Of a stretch of DNA of 64,000 nucleotides, positions 44,683-56,178 are shown one piece after another. The stretch is taken from positions 1,240,001-1,304,000 of the forward strand of contig CP038130.1 of assembly GCA_004519485.1 (NCBI GenBank), written 5' to 3'. How positions within the stretch are numbered: the stretch's first letter is position 1; each line of letters starts with the position of its first letter. The notes under the pieces are model-generated. The model ran no database searches and was not told where the DNA came from. It worked only from the letters and a program-made list of their open reading frames with translations. Source of the DNA: Nannochloropsis oceanica. Taxonomy: Eukaryota; Sar; Eustigmatophyceae; Eustigmatales; Monodopsidaceae. The position numbers and the translations under genes were made by a program.

Positions 44683-46505
44683 TCAAAAAAAGTCACTATC
44701 GTCGTCGTCCTCCTCCTCCTCCTCCTCGTCATCGCTCCCGTACTCCGAGTCGTCGTCATATTCTTCATCTTCCTCTTCTTCAATCAATCCCGCCTCTTCC
44801 TTCTCCTCCTCCCCCTCTTCATCCTCCTCCTCGTCCTCCTCCTCCTCCCCCTCCTCCTCCTCGGCCATAGACAACGATGACGACACCTTCCTCTCTATTT
44901 TCCAGTTCCCTCCCATCTCCATATCCGACCCTTTACCCTCATCCTCCTTCCCATACGTCGGCACTTCTTCCTTCTTTCCCCCCTTCTTCAATACCTCTTC
45001 CTCCTCCAACTGCACCGTAAACACGCCGACCACTGGCCGATGGTCACTGTGCCGTGCCCCTCCTACAGACTCGTATTTCTCACACTTCACCTTCCCCTCA
45101 CACGGCTTGAACAAAACCCGATCAGTCCAAGCAGGGGCGCGTTTCTTGGGAGATGTATCATACAAATCCCTACCCTTGTTGAACTTAAATGTCGGGAGGA
45201 AGCAGACTTCCTTCTCCACCAGGCCCTGAAAAACTCTCTTTTTTTCGAGTCTTTCAATCATCAACTGGTCGTATTCTAGGAGGCGAGAAACGGCTTCTTG
45301 GACCGTTATTTTTGAATTTTTAACCCGGCGGAGGGGTACTTCAATGTCTTCTCGTTGGAGCTCGAGACGGTAATTGAGGTCGCCCAAAAAAAAGAGGCGG
45401 TCAACCTTGTCAAGGAGGGCGGAAGGAGCGGGAGGGTGGTGGTGTTGGTACTGAATAGGGGAGGAGGGAAGGGGGGAGGACGAGAAGGGCAGGGTCTTCT
45501 TCTTCTTCTTGTTGGACTCAAGGTGGTACCAAAGGAGGTTCTGAAGCTCGGTCATGACGCGGTCGACGTCTGCGTTGCGGTCTTCGACTCGATGGGCATG
45601 GGCCGCGAGATGGGCATTGATAAAGAGGAAGGAAGTGTGGGGACCCACGCGGAACAGGGCGGCTTGTCCTCCTTTGTTGTGAATGATGTTCCCCACACCA
45701 CACGGAACTTCGCACACATGTAGGGGGGAGAGGTGGGGAAGCAGAGCTTTTTTGGCCAGCACTGCCAACTGCATCCCTCCTAACTTGGTGAGCGAGAGGA
45801 GGGTGTGGGTCCGTCCCAGGGAATGAAGGATGAGCCGTCGCCATTCCCGGGAGCGGGAACCTTCGTGTCGCCTCGGCTTCAAATTTTCGATTTCTTGCAC
45901 GCCGAGAATACAGAGGTCGGAGGTATTAAGTTGGGCAGCGCTAGCGACGAGAGAGACGTCTGATAATGGGGGGGACCTTTCGGCCATGTTCCAAGTGACG
46001 ATACTGATGTTTAAAGTGGTGGGTGGCTGGGAAGGGGCAGAGTGAAAAAGAGGAGGGAGAAATAAGAGGGGGCTGATTAAAGCGAGGAGGAAGGAAGATT
46101 TTTTTGTGTGCGCACCGGTGGCAGGTTTTTGCGGTCCTCCATTCGTCGGCCCTGGCCACGGCGTCCTGCTGTGTGCATTTGTGTTGTATGATAGAGGACA
46201 GGTAATAGTTTGTACGCGGGATCAATCCTTCCTTCTAGAACTAAGCCTTCACTCGCATGACAAGAAAAATGAATGCGAAATGAATGTGGTCTCGCCCTCT
46301 ACTAACCCATCCACGGCCACTTACTGCGGCCCACTACAGGCACCGTTCGGACCGACGACGCCCCCCATGGGGTACTCCCGCTCGCGCAGACGCTGGGAGT
46401 AGTCAAACCTAGCACAAAGACGAGGACAATGACCAGTAGCTTGTGGAAAGGAAGGGCCAAGGCCGTGCGACGACGAGGAGTAAGGATAAGGACGGACGTC
46501 CGCAT
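44683..46505 (-). CDS. Inositol polyphosphate 5-phosphatase with N-terminal signal/anchor
   Basis: Three exons on the minus strand: 46505-46325, 46168-46116 (53 bp) and 46026-44683. Phases agree and give 525 residues. The catalytic IPPc domain starts right after exon 2 with SIVTWN (86-91). It continues with VQEIE (Mg site), NKGG (195-198), NAHLAAH (215-221), GDLN (293-296), PAWTDR (376-381) and SDHRPV (405-410). These residues define 5-phosphatases acting on PI(4,5)P2, PI(3,4,5)P3 or soluble inositol phosphates. The upstream exon encodes a basic start and a strongly hydrophobic segment (LLVIVLVFVLGLTTPSVCA), that is, a signal peptide or membrane anchor. The last ~70 residues are almost pure Glu/Asp. 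The first two exons rest on splice signals and phase and are less certain than the catalytic exon. Confidence 0.87.
44698..44870 (+). repeat. (CCT/TCC)n tract encoding the acidic tail of the 5-phosphatase
   Basis: Imperfect CCT/TCC/GTC triplets give long Glu/Asp runs on the minus strand. They end just before the stop codon. Confidence 0.85.
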
Positions 46506-46913
46506 GATGATAGTGGGGAGGCTAAGCTTAAAGGTGGGAAAGTGCAGGGAAACGGACGCAGACTGTAGGAGCAGGATTGTCAGGGATACAACATTGGCCC
46601 GTTCACGTCGTCGCCCTGGCCCTGTGTGCAGTGAATGGGTGGGTTGGGCGTAATTGGGTCGCGGCAAGTAGAGTGGAGGGCGGCTGGGGCAGGTGGACTC
46701 GTCGCTGATGACCAATGATGGCGTCAGGCTGACAGGATAAATGCACGTGCCTCTTTGTGTGCATGCCTCACGCTGGCCACCAAAGGGCTTTCCGGTGGCA
46801 CTCTTATGGCCTTCTCATGCTCGGAAGTGCCATTCTCACTGATCTGTTTCTTTCCTTTCCCTATTAGTACCATTACAGCACAAAGCACCGAAGCTTCTCT
46901 GAGTGCTACCAGG
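46506..46913. promoter_or_regulatory. Shared upstream region of divergent 5-phosphatase and membrane-protein genes
   Basis: 408 bp between two divergent starts. No TATA-like motif is evident. Confidence 0.4.
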
Positions 46914-48694
46914 ATGGACTCGAGACTACCAAGAAGACCAAGATGCCCGAAACTGTGGCCTTGGGAAGGTGCTTCTTCTCATTCATCTAAAAGAATAGCC
47001 GCTATCGCTTGTCTCGCCTTCCATGTCGTGACTGCGGCTTGCAACTCCATAGCCTCCATTCGTCCCTTTCTCCTCCCCACCCGAAAAGGTAAGTCTTTCT
47101 ACTTTCCTTTCCCTATGCACTTCCGCGCAACCTTTTCGCTCATGTTCATGCATATAATCTCTTCTAAACTCGAAAACTAGTGGAATTCTGTCCTGCCCCC
47201 TCTTCTTCCCTCCCGTGCATCTCGCCAAGCCACCGCCTGCTATGGTGTCAGACCTCCTCCTCCTTCCCCTCCACCGGCAGCAGAAGCGTCTCCAACAACA
47301 TCAACAACGCAGTGAGGATGGCAATGGAGGGAGATTCGTCACCGTTTCAATTTAGCCTCTTTGCATTTGGAAGGGGCGACGGAGGGACAGTCAAAACGTC
47401 ACCCGCCAGCGGCACAAAAAAGAATAGGCAGCAGCAGCCACCCCAGAAAAAAGAGGAAGACAAGGGATGGTTCGTCTTTTCTTTCCCTTTCTCCAGCATA
47501 AGTCCAGCGGAACAGCAAGAGATTTCTAAGAAGGGGAAGAAGAGGAAGAAGAGGAAAGCGGAGGATGAGAAGAAAGGTTGGTTCTCCCTTCTTTCTCTCC
47601 CTTGGAGTGGTGGCTTCGCCTCGTTCAATAGCGAATGGAAAGACCAACTCGCCCTCGCGAAGAAAATCAAGAAGCTGGAGAAGGAGGTCGCTGACGACTA
47701 CATACGGGGATCGAGAGCCAAGGCTGCCCAGTACAGGTATGAGGCTTTGCGGACGCTGGAAGAGGTGCAGGGCGGTAGGGAGGGAGGGCAGGGCGCGTTG
47801 GAGTTCGACCCTATCATAGCGGGGAAGACCATGAAGAGCCAACGGTTGGAAGTGAAGGATGCGAAGCTCCTCCTCCACCAGCAGCAACAACAGCAGCAGC
47901 AGGAGCTTCAACAGCCAGGGCAAAGAGAGGAAAGCATGCCCCTGAAGCCCGAGGATCTAGACAGGATGCTACAGCAACTGGAGAGCGTGGTGAAAGACGA
48001 ACAACAATGGGCCAGGCTCGCTTCTGCCTGTGTCGGGGCCCTCCTCGGACTGCTCCTCATCCCTTCCCATAATTTTTTTGGTGTGACGTTTCTGGCACTC
48101 TTCGTGACTTTCCTCACCACGACGCCGGGGCTGGTAGGGGACGCGGCGAGGATGAGTGGTTATGGCCTCCTGTCGCTCGCCAATGCCCTTGGTCAATTCG
48201 AGAAGAAATTTGCCGTGTTACGAAGGGTACGTGAGGCCATGTGGGACATGGCCGAGGCCTCGATCCCGTTTAAACTTGAATTTAAAGATGAAAATTCGTT
48301 GAAACACTGGCGGAATGCTTACAAAGGAGAGGGTTTTCTCCATCCAGACATAAGGCCGGCGCCGCCGATGAGGGACGCTCAGTATGTGGAGTACCTCAGG
48401 GAGGTGAAGAAGTGGGTGGAGGTGGAAGAGAGAGAGGTGCTGAGGGCCCTCAGGAAGAAGGAGGATGAGCGGGCGAGTGGGTTGAGGGAGAGGGAGGAGA
48501 GGAGGGAGAGGATGCAGAAGGTGTTGGTTGGCTTGTGGGAGGGGAGTGCGACGGCGGCGACGATGGTGGGGGGGATGGTGATGAGTAAGAGGGAGGGAGG
48601 GATGGGAGAGATAGAGAAGGAGTTTAAAGGGGAAGGAGGGATGGACGACGACGTAGCGTTTTTGAAGAGATTTGTGGAGAGGGAACGGGGGTAG
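46914..48694 (+). CDS. Unrecognised coiled-coil membrane protein
   Basis: Two exons, 46914-47088 and 47181-48694 (donor AAAAG|GTAAGT, acceptor AACTAG), giving 562 residues. Near the N-terminus is a hydrophobic signal-like stretch (RIAAIACLAFHVVTAACNS) after a basic start, suggesting secretory or complex-plastid targeting. Then comes a Lys/Glu-rich region with two related WFVFSFPF / WFSLLSLPW segments, a coiled coil (LALAKKIKKLEKEVADD), and a Gln run. A pair of probable transmembrane helices follows (ACVGALLGLLLIP; GVTFLALFVTFLTTTPGLVG). The C-terminal half is long, charged and helical. I do not recognise a family. The frame is intact, has normal codon-like composition and a clean intron, so I consider it a real gene. 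Confidence 0.8.
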
Positions 48695-48939
48695 AAAGGA
48701 TGACGACGAAGGAGGAAGGAGGGAGGGGGGGGGTTCTGTGACATACATTTATATAGCCGTTAGTAAATTTTCGTTGTGCAGAGAGACGGTGAAAGGCAGT
48801 CTAGAAGAGAGACAAACCAAAGAGGAAGAGAAGAGAAGAGTGTACTTTTCCATCTGATTCCTTTTTCCGATTTTTGCTTCCCTCCTCTCCTCCCTCCTCC
48901 CTCCTTCTTCCCGTCCTCCCTCTTTTCCTATCGCTATCC

Positions 48940-50223
48940 CTATCTCTGCTCCCTCTTCTCCTCCGTCTCAATCTCCACCATCATCGCCTTGTCAACATCC
49001 TGATTCTGGACCTCCGCCAAAAATTTCAAAATTTGCCGAGGACCCACCTCCACGAAGGCCCGCTGCCCCAGCCGGTAATAAAACTCATTCCTCACCCTCC
49101 CTCCTGTCCCCACCTCCTGCTGCTCTCTCTCCCGGATCAGGTACTGCTCCTTTTTCATCCTTTCCAGCGCAACCCCGACATCGCCCACTCCCTCCAGCTC
49201 CCCTGCAAGAATCATCTCCTGTCCTTCCCCCTCCCATAATCCTCCTCCTCCTCCCCCCCCGACCTTCGCATGCATCTTCAACCCGTCCTGTGCTTCCATC
49301 AACTGCTTGAACAAGGCCCGCTCGGTTATCTTGGACGAAGAGCAATAGACCAAGCTCATGACCAGCATGCAGAAACCCCGATACCCCACGTCCTTCCCGT
49401 ACGCGTTTATCGATTGACTCAACGAAGGCGACCGGAATTTCGTGATGAGGTAGAATGTGTCCTGGTCCAAAGCCCGCGGAAAGCGATAGGCAGGAGGAGC
49501 AACGAGGGTATAGCCAAAGGTGGACTCAAGCTGCTCGGCGGCGGCCTTGAGCACGGGTCGCACGAGGGACTTGCCATACTTCTTCACCACCTCGTCGTGG
49601 AGCTTCACCCGATGCACTGGCTCCCGCCGCGCCGCCTTGAAGAGAATGTAGCGCATCGCCTCTGACACTGCCTGCTTCTGCTGATCATGGCTCAGGCCTT
49701 GGAAGCTCTTCTCGTCTATCGGGCGCATTTCGTCCTGGCTCGCCTGGGTCTCGCGTTGGTTCACCACCGGGCCGTCATCAGCCTGGGAAAAGGAAAATGT
49801 CGTGTCCACCTGCTTCTGGTAAAAATAAACTGCGTGCTGGGAAGCCTTCGCTGTGTAGCTCTTCTTACGGGCAAAAGATGCCTTGCGCCGGCGCCGTGGG
49901 GCGCCGTGCCCCTCCTCCTCTCCCTCCTCGTCTTCCTCCTCCTCGTCTTCCTCCTCCTCGTCTTCCTCGTCGTCATCATCATACGTGGTCGAGGCTCTCG
50001 CAGAGGACCGCCCACGTTTGCTACGGGGAGCTTGAGTTTCCTTTTCCTCCTCTTCTTCCTCCCCCACTTCTCCATCCTCCGCTTCATCGGAAGGCGCTTC
50101 GCTTTTGGGGGCTGCTATTGAGGCTTGTTGAGTCGGCATCTCCTTCTCTGCCTCCTCCTCCTCTTCCTCCTTGACCGCACGGGACGCACGACGCTTGGAA
50201 GCAGCGGGCTTGCGTGCGGGCAT
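48940..50223 (-). CDS. NSE3: NSE3/MAGE-domain subunit of the SMC5/6 complex
   Basis: A single-exon 427-residue protein. The N-terminal ~150 residues are acidic/basic and disordered (long Glu/Asp runs). The rest is a MAGE homology domain: AMRYILFKAARREPVHRVKL (winged-helix A), VLKAAAEQLESTFGYTLV, YGFxMLVMSLVY-like (YRGFCMLVMSLVYCSSSKITERALFKQL), MKKEQYLIRE, and the closing YRLGQRAFVEVGPRQILKFLAE. NSE3 is the only MAGE protein outside animals with multigene families. With NSE1 and NSE4 it forms the kite subcomplex that binds DNA and the SMC5/6 heads. A Gly-run insertion from a GGA tract lies in the second winged helix. The adjacent gene on the same strand is RAD50. Confidence 0.88.
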   Translation of the reverse strand: MPARKPAASKRRASRAVKEEEEEEAEKEMPTQQASIAAPKSEAPSDEAEDGEVGEEEEEEKETQAPRSKRGRSSARASTTYDDDDEEDEEEEDEEEEDEEGEEEGHGAPRRRRKASFARKKSYTAKASQHAVYFYQKQVDTTFSFSQADDGPVVNQRETQASQDEMRPIDEKSFQGLSHDQQKQAVSEAMRYILFKAARREPVHRVKLHDEVVKKYGKSLVRPVLKAAAEQLESTFGYTLVAPPAYRFPRALDQDTFYLITKFRSPSLSQSINAYGKDVGYRGFCMLVMSLVYCSSSKITERALFKQLMEAQDGLKMHAKVGGGGGGGLWEGEGQEMILAGELEGVGDVGVALERMKKEQYLIREREQQEVGTGGRVRNEFYYRLGQRAFVEVGPRQILKFLAEVQNQDVDKAMMVEIETEEKREQR

Positions 50224-50798
50224 CTTGGTGCGGTACGAGTCTTAATGCCTGTGTTTGGGGAGGAGAGGGTAAGATGCTTAGAGCGCTTATAGTGCAATAA
50301 TAAAGAACGCGGGAACGCAACCGCCGACGAAGAATTTATTTACTTCGACACTTTGGCGACCTCCCCACCCTTGCTATAGTGGATTTGTTGCCAGCCCGAG
50401 CTCAAGCGACGTAATTGTATTGCGGTGTCCATACGAGGTAAAATAATAAATCACGAGCTGAATATCGTGGTTTGTTTTTCATTTGTATCCTTGTCTTGTC
50501 GCGCACTCTCTCTCTACGCTCCCATCCCTTCTGAGCTTTCTGAGTTCTGATGCTACTGTTCATAACAGACATATCGGGTCCAAGATCCTATGCCATTCGG
50601 AACCTTCTTATGTACATATGCTTCTATTGACTCTGTGTGTCTAACTTTCTTGATCTCCAGCCCCAGGGCCGGACTTTCCGGCCCGGCCACCTGCATCTCT
50701 CCCCCTTGTCCACGCACAAACACTCTTCCCTCCGTCTGCCCTTCCCTCCTCATTTGTTCACTCTTTCCCTCCCTCTTTTTCCCTTTACCTTCTCCACC
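50224..50798. other. Intergenic region between NSE3 and RAD50
   Basis: 575 bp separating the NSE3 start from the RAD50 stop, both on the minus strand. No gene or strong promoter motif was seen. The middle (50340-50600) is AT-richer. Confidence 0.45.
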
Positions 50799-53700
50799 TT
50801 AGATGGTGCCCCACTCACAGACCTGGATGGTGGAGTAAGCCCGTCCACCAGGTGCCGGTTCCCGGGAAACGCGCCAGTAGTACTCCGGCATCGAAACTCC
50901 CGCCTGTACGGTTGTCAGATTCGAGGGAAGAAAAAGGAGGGGGATATGTAGAAAGGGATCTTATGTAAATGACTTTTTGGGAAAGTGATTCTTGGTGTGG
51001 AAGAAGGAAACAGCAGAAAAGCAGTGTCTACACTCCTCCCTCCCTCCCTCCCTCCCTGCCATACCTGCGTGCTCAGCTCCTGCTTCACCATATCCACAAA
51101 GTCCTCATCGTGCGTAATCACAATCAATTGAAAATTCTGCTGCCTGCCCCTCTCGGCAATCAACCTCGCGATTGCTCCTGCCAGCCCTCCCTTATTCTCA
51201 TGGTCCAAATTCGTCGTCGGCTCATCCAAAGTCATCACCCCGCAATTGATGCAAAACGCCTCGGCCAAGGCCAGGCGAATCACAATGCTCGCCAGCACCC
51301 TCTGTCCCGCTGAACACCGCCCCCGCATGTCCAACAACGTTTGTCCCTTTTTCATCACCACTCGATAATTGTAGGAGCGTGTCGCTTTTCCCCCCCCATC
51401 CTCCCCCGACACGATTGCAATTTCCTCGATGTCGTTGCCTTGATACGTGCGTGTCCACAGCTCCCGGATGATCTTGTTGATCTCTTCTATCTTCATCTTG
51501 TGGTATTGCATCAAAGCGCGGTCCAGGGCCTGGAGGAATGGGTAGGACAGCAGACAGGGAGGGATGGTGAGGAGGGGAGAGGAGTAGGGAAGGGAGGAGG
51601 AAAAGTGCAAATTGATGGAGGAATGGGAAGAGAAGGGGGGAGGGGGAGGGAGGGAGGGAGGGAGGGAGGGAGGGAGGGAGGGAGGGGGGGAGGGGGAGAG
51701 GTAGGGAGAGAGGGAGGGATGGACATACTTTATGATACTTCTGCAAGTCTTCCACCGCGAGATTGGTCGTTTCAGCCGTGATCTTAGTGTCTCTGTACCT
51801 TTGCTCGATATTCTGGAATTTGCTTGAGCCTAGCTTCGCCTGCTGTTCCTGCTGGACCGCCGCCAGTGTATCAATCCTGGCTTCGTGTCTCACTTTCGTC
51901 TCCCTCGCCTCGCGCCACTGCTGCTGTATCTTCTCCACCTTCCTTGCCAGCTCCCCCTTCTCCTCAAAGCCTTCCAACTGCCCCTGCAACTCCACCATCT
52001 CCTCCTCCGCCTTCTTCACCTCTGCCTGCATGCGTCGATACGTCAAATTATCCTCGATCTGCCTCCTCGTCTGGTCCTTATCCTCCAGCCTCTTTGCGAC
52101 CACCTGCACTTGAGGCCCCATTTCCTCCAGCTGCCCCTCCATCCCTTGAATGTCGTGCTCTAGCTGCTGCTGCTGCTGCTCCACCCCAGCCAGCAGCCCT
52201 CCCAGTCCTATGCCCTCCATCTCCCTCACCTTGCGCTGCAACGCCTCGAAATCCTGGTACCGCTGGGTGCACTCAATTCGCTGCCTCTGCCTGTCCGCAT
52301 CCTCTGCATCCAACCTCGACTTGAGCGCATCGAAGTCGGCCTGCACGCCCTTCAGTTCCTGCCTCAGGGGTATTTCTTCCTCCGTTGCCTGCTGCACCTC
52401 CGCCTCTACCTGCCCCTGTCTCATCTTGAGTGCTGCCTTCTCTTTCTCCAGCTCCTGACTCCGGCTCATTGTCTTCAACTTGGCTTCCAACGACGTCTCG
52501 GCGGCCCTCACGAGGTCCGCCTGGTTAATCAACCGTTTGCTCGCCTTGCTCTGCTCCGCCTGAATTTCCTGCAAGCGGCGATTTGCCTCCGCTTGCGTCG
52601 CCCGTAAGGTTTTGAGGCTCGTTTCCACCTCCTCTAACCCACGAGAGTCCCCATCCACCGAATACGCCTGTAATCGCTTCTGTCTAAAATCTAATTCCTC
52701 CTTCTTTTTGTACAATTCCGCGCAGGCATTGCTAATCCCTACCACCTGAACCTTGCTCTCATCCAGCTTCTTCTTCGCCGCCTCCATATCTCGCAACCCC
52801 TCCTCTAACCCGTGCACCGTCGTCGCCAACGCAGCTACCTGCTCCTCCGCGCCCTTCAGCCTCCCTTCCACCTCCCCCAATGCCTCCCTCAGTGAAGCCA
52901 TGGCCTTCATGTCCGAGGTGCAGGCCTGCAGGTCTCGTAGATATTGCTCGTGCATGGGCAGAGTCTCCTCCCGTAGACGGTTGGCTTTGTCCTCCCACCT
53001 GGCCATAAACCCTCCCATATTATCCTCGAGGGCTTTCACGGCTCTGGCGCTCAACGAGCTCGTACAGCACTCACACACCCTCGACTCACTACTACTCTTC
53101 ACAACTTTTGCGGCAAAATTGAGCTTGCTCTGTAAATCATGCAAATTTGCCACGTCCATCTTCACCACTTGCTCCACCTCCTTCACGGCCTCATCGATCT
53201 CTCGGTCATCGAATTTGTACGAGTACTTCTCCGGATTCTTGCGAATCTTCTCCTCGAATTCCCCCTGCAGCTGTTCCAGGATCCGCCTTGCCTTCTCCAC
53301 CAAGCTCTGCTTCTCCATCTCGCCTATTTTGGCGACGTACCGCTCTTGTTCTTGCTTGTCCCTTGATTGGTTGGTTGCCAGCTCGGTGAGACGTTGACGG
53401 GCAAGGGTGAGTTCACGGGCTTGAGATCTGGCGGCTGCGTCGTGTTGGGGGAAAAGTATCGCATTCAAGTGCGTCACGGCCTGCTGAATGTCATCGAGCT
53501 CGGGGGTCAGGTCTTGAGGGACAAGGGGCCGGTAGAGGCTGCTGTTGAAGCGGGCGAGCTCTGCCTTTAGCTCTTCCATTTTGTTCGTGTAGTCTCGGAA
53601 GTTGACTTCGTATTCCGTCCGCTCAGTGCTGCTCTCTTTCATGGACTCCCAGACTTTCTGTTCGCTATCTAATTCGACGGCTACCTCCCTTAAGTCCTTC

Positions 53701-55364
53701 TGGAGGCATTTGATCGTTTTTTCGAATTCCATTTCTTTGCTTTTCTCGGTCATGGCCGTGTATTCCGCCTTGGCTTTCGCCACCTCTTGCCTCATAGCCT
53801 CCAAAACCGACGCCGGGACCGCTGCTTGCCCGTGTAAATCATTCGTGATTGCGGCGAACTTTGCCTCTATCTCCTTCATCTCCGCCTGCCTGGCCCTTTT
53901 GGCCGTCTCGTTCGCCAGCAAAGTGGCTTCCAACTCTGTCATCTCCCCCCTCTTTTTGTTCAACACCCGCGTCTTGTCCGTCCGAAACGCGTCCAACTCC
54001 GTAGTCAAATTCTCTTTCTTCCCCTGGAAATCAAACAAAAATCTCTTCATCTCCACCTCCGGCAACTCCACCGCCATATGAGAGTGTGAGTCCTTCACAC
54101 CCGCCGGCGAGGCCGACGCCGACGCAGACCTTTCTCCCCCACCTCCACCACCACCCACCCTAATCACCTGTGACAGCGCCCCCGACAACGTTCTCGGCTG
54201 GGCCAAGGCATACTTATCACATAACGCCACAATGTCCTTGTTCCTATCTTCGACCAACTGGGTCAACTGCTTCATTTGAGCCTTGAGCTCTCCCCGTCTT
54301 CCAACCAGTTTCTGCACTTCTGCCCTATACCCATCAATGGCCTTCTTGTGCGTCATCTCCTTTTGTCGCAGCCGGGCCAACTCCCGCTGCACCTCCTCCT
54401 GGTCCTTAGCAAAGGAAGCCAAGCGCTTCTGGAGGGACTCGTCGCTCTGCCCCGTCATTTCTTGGGTGCCCAAACTTCTTTTCTTCTCCACAACACCGCG
54501 CTTTTTTTCGTCCACCAACATGGCCTTCTTTTCAATGACCTGAGCCACCTCGTTGAATTCTGCCAACTCCCTCGAGGCCTCCCGTGCGCGGTTCTGCAAG
54601 GTGCTGATACGTTCTTCCACCTTGTCTTGCTTGGCTTGAATCTCTTGGATTTCCGCGGTTTTCCTCTCGAGTTCTCGGCGTATGTCACTGGCCGTCTCCC
54701 TATTCTCGGCAAGGGCCGCCAGGTCCAACTTGAGGTTTTTGTGTTCTTCTGCCCGAACTTTCCGGCATTTTTCAATGGCTTCCAAGGCCTTTGTGTAACG
54801 GGTGGACTCGAAAATGTCGTCGAATTTCTTCTTGAGCGTAGCGCCGTCTTGTAAGGGCCAGCTGCTTTCTTCCTGGTGACAGAAAACAACGCTTTCGAGG
54901 ATGGCGGTGGAGATACCCGTGGCTTGAGGAACGAAAGTGTTGAGATCTTGGCATTTGTGGCCGAGGGACTCCGATTTCTTGGTGACGGGGTTGATGGTCT
55001 TGATCACGCCTTCGAGCTGCTTGAAGGTGGGGTTCTTGCTCTTGCCTTTGTACTGAAGTTGGAGGGAACGGACAACAACCATCCTTTTCCCATCTCGGGC
55101 CTTGAAGCGCAGCTTGATCGAGGCCTTCACCTCCGTATCGTCGGTGAGCTTTGGGTCGTGGATCCAGCTCTGTCCGGCCGTGGATGCCCCCCCGGGAGGA
55201 AGCTTGCCCGTGCAGGCATACTTGAGACACTCGATAATGGTAGTCTTCCCCGAACCATTCTGCCCCACAATCATCGTCAGTGGGCTATAGAATTCGATGG
55301 TCTGCTCGTCATCCGGAGAAAAAGAACGGATGCCCCGGAGGGCCATTTTTTCCAGGCCCGCCAT
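50799..55364 (-). CDS. RAD50: RAD50, ATPase of the MRE11-RAD50 DNA-repair complex
   Basis: Three exons on the minus strand: 55364-51729, 51529-51065 and 50903-50799. All GT-AG introns are in phase 0, giving 1,401 residues. The N-lobe carries Walker A GQNGSGKT at 34-41 and a Q-loop region ([28 protein letters not shown]). Long coiled coils flank a zinc-hook C-x-x-C at 764-767, which reads CECC. Exon 2 holds the ABC signature SAGQ near 1285 and Walker [10 protein letters not shown] near 1311. The 34-residue last exon encodes EYYWRVSRE...YSTIQV, the conserved RAD50 end. With MRE11 it tethers and processes DNA double-strand breaks. I start at the ATG encoding [15 protein letters not shown]; a longer in-frame upstream start (55529) lacks conservation. 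Intron 1 contains a long GGGA/CCCT array. The gene is slightly longer than human RAD50 because of coiled-coil insertions. Confidence 0.95.
51645..51693 (+). repeat. (GGGA)n array in RAD50 intron 1
   Basis: About 12 GGGA units on the plus strand, read as CCCT in the RAD50 pre-mRNA. They lie between the donor at 51728 and the acceptor at 51530. Confidence 0.92.
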
Positions 55365-56178
55365 TGTGCTGGTTGAGGGAGTGGGTTGATGACGTGTTTC
55401 AAGGCGTTGAAGAGATGGACCTGTGAAGAAGTCGATGTCCCTGTATGTGGGGTGATCAGACAAGGGGATTCGTGGGCATTTGCAAATATATGGGAGCGAT
55501 GAGTGGCAACACCCAACACTGTGCACCATGCCATGTTGCGTGTGTGTATGGTGGTCTACCGCTGCTGCGAGGAAGAAGCCCCAGTCGAAGGGGAAACATC
55601 AACCACGTCGCCTGTCCGCCTGAAACACAACAAAGCGGCAGCTTACCAAACAACGCGCAGAGGGTACTGGACGTGAGGGGTCATGCGTTATGCATGGACA
55701 TGGCTGACTTGCTATCGTGCCAACTCGCCTCGCTTCCTACAACAATCGACGGGCGCGCCTTACTTTATAGCGTATTGCGTCAACACAAGAACGTGCGACT
55801 TTTTGCCATCCTCTTGAAGCCGCTATGTGCCTGTGTGTTATGTGCTGGAAAATGTGTTGTGCACGGAGACGGCCTGGAAAAACGACGAAGACTCGCCGCG
55901 GGCGTTAGCGAGATGTTGCTGCTCAAAATCCAAGCCACACACGCCCACGCACACAATGCTGTCCTCACAGTCACAGTCAAACATCTTACGTTCTCATACT
56001 TTTGCTTTTTCTTTGCCGGGCGAGCAGGCTCAAAAGCCAAGGACAAGATAGATTAAATCATTTTTCGATCACATAGCCTCGCCCTTACCTCCTGCCCCCT
56101 CCTTCCATAGCTCAAGCCAAAGCCCACTATCTAAGCCAAACATCAAGAAGCCACGCCCACAATCGCACAACACACGCC
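55365..56178. promoter_or_regulatory. Shared upstream region of divergent RAD50 and two-RRM genes
   Basis: 814 bp between divergent start codons. No TATA box was seen. A plus-strand open frame fills much of it but lacks any domain and overlaps both leaders, so I do not call it. Confidence 0.45.

Noticed and set aside
55445-56056. 203-codon plus-strand frame between RAD50 and the two-RRM gene
   Set aside because: No recognisable domain, and it sits in the shared upstream region of two divergent genes.
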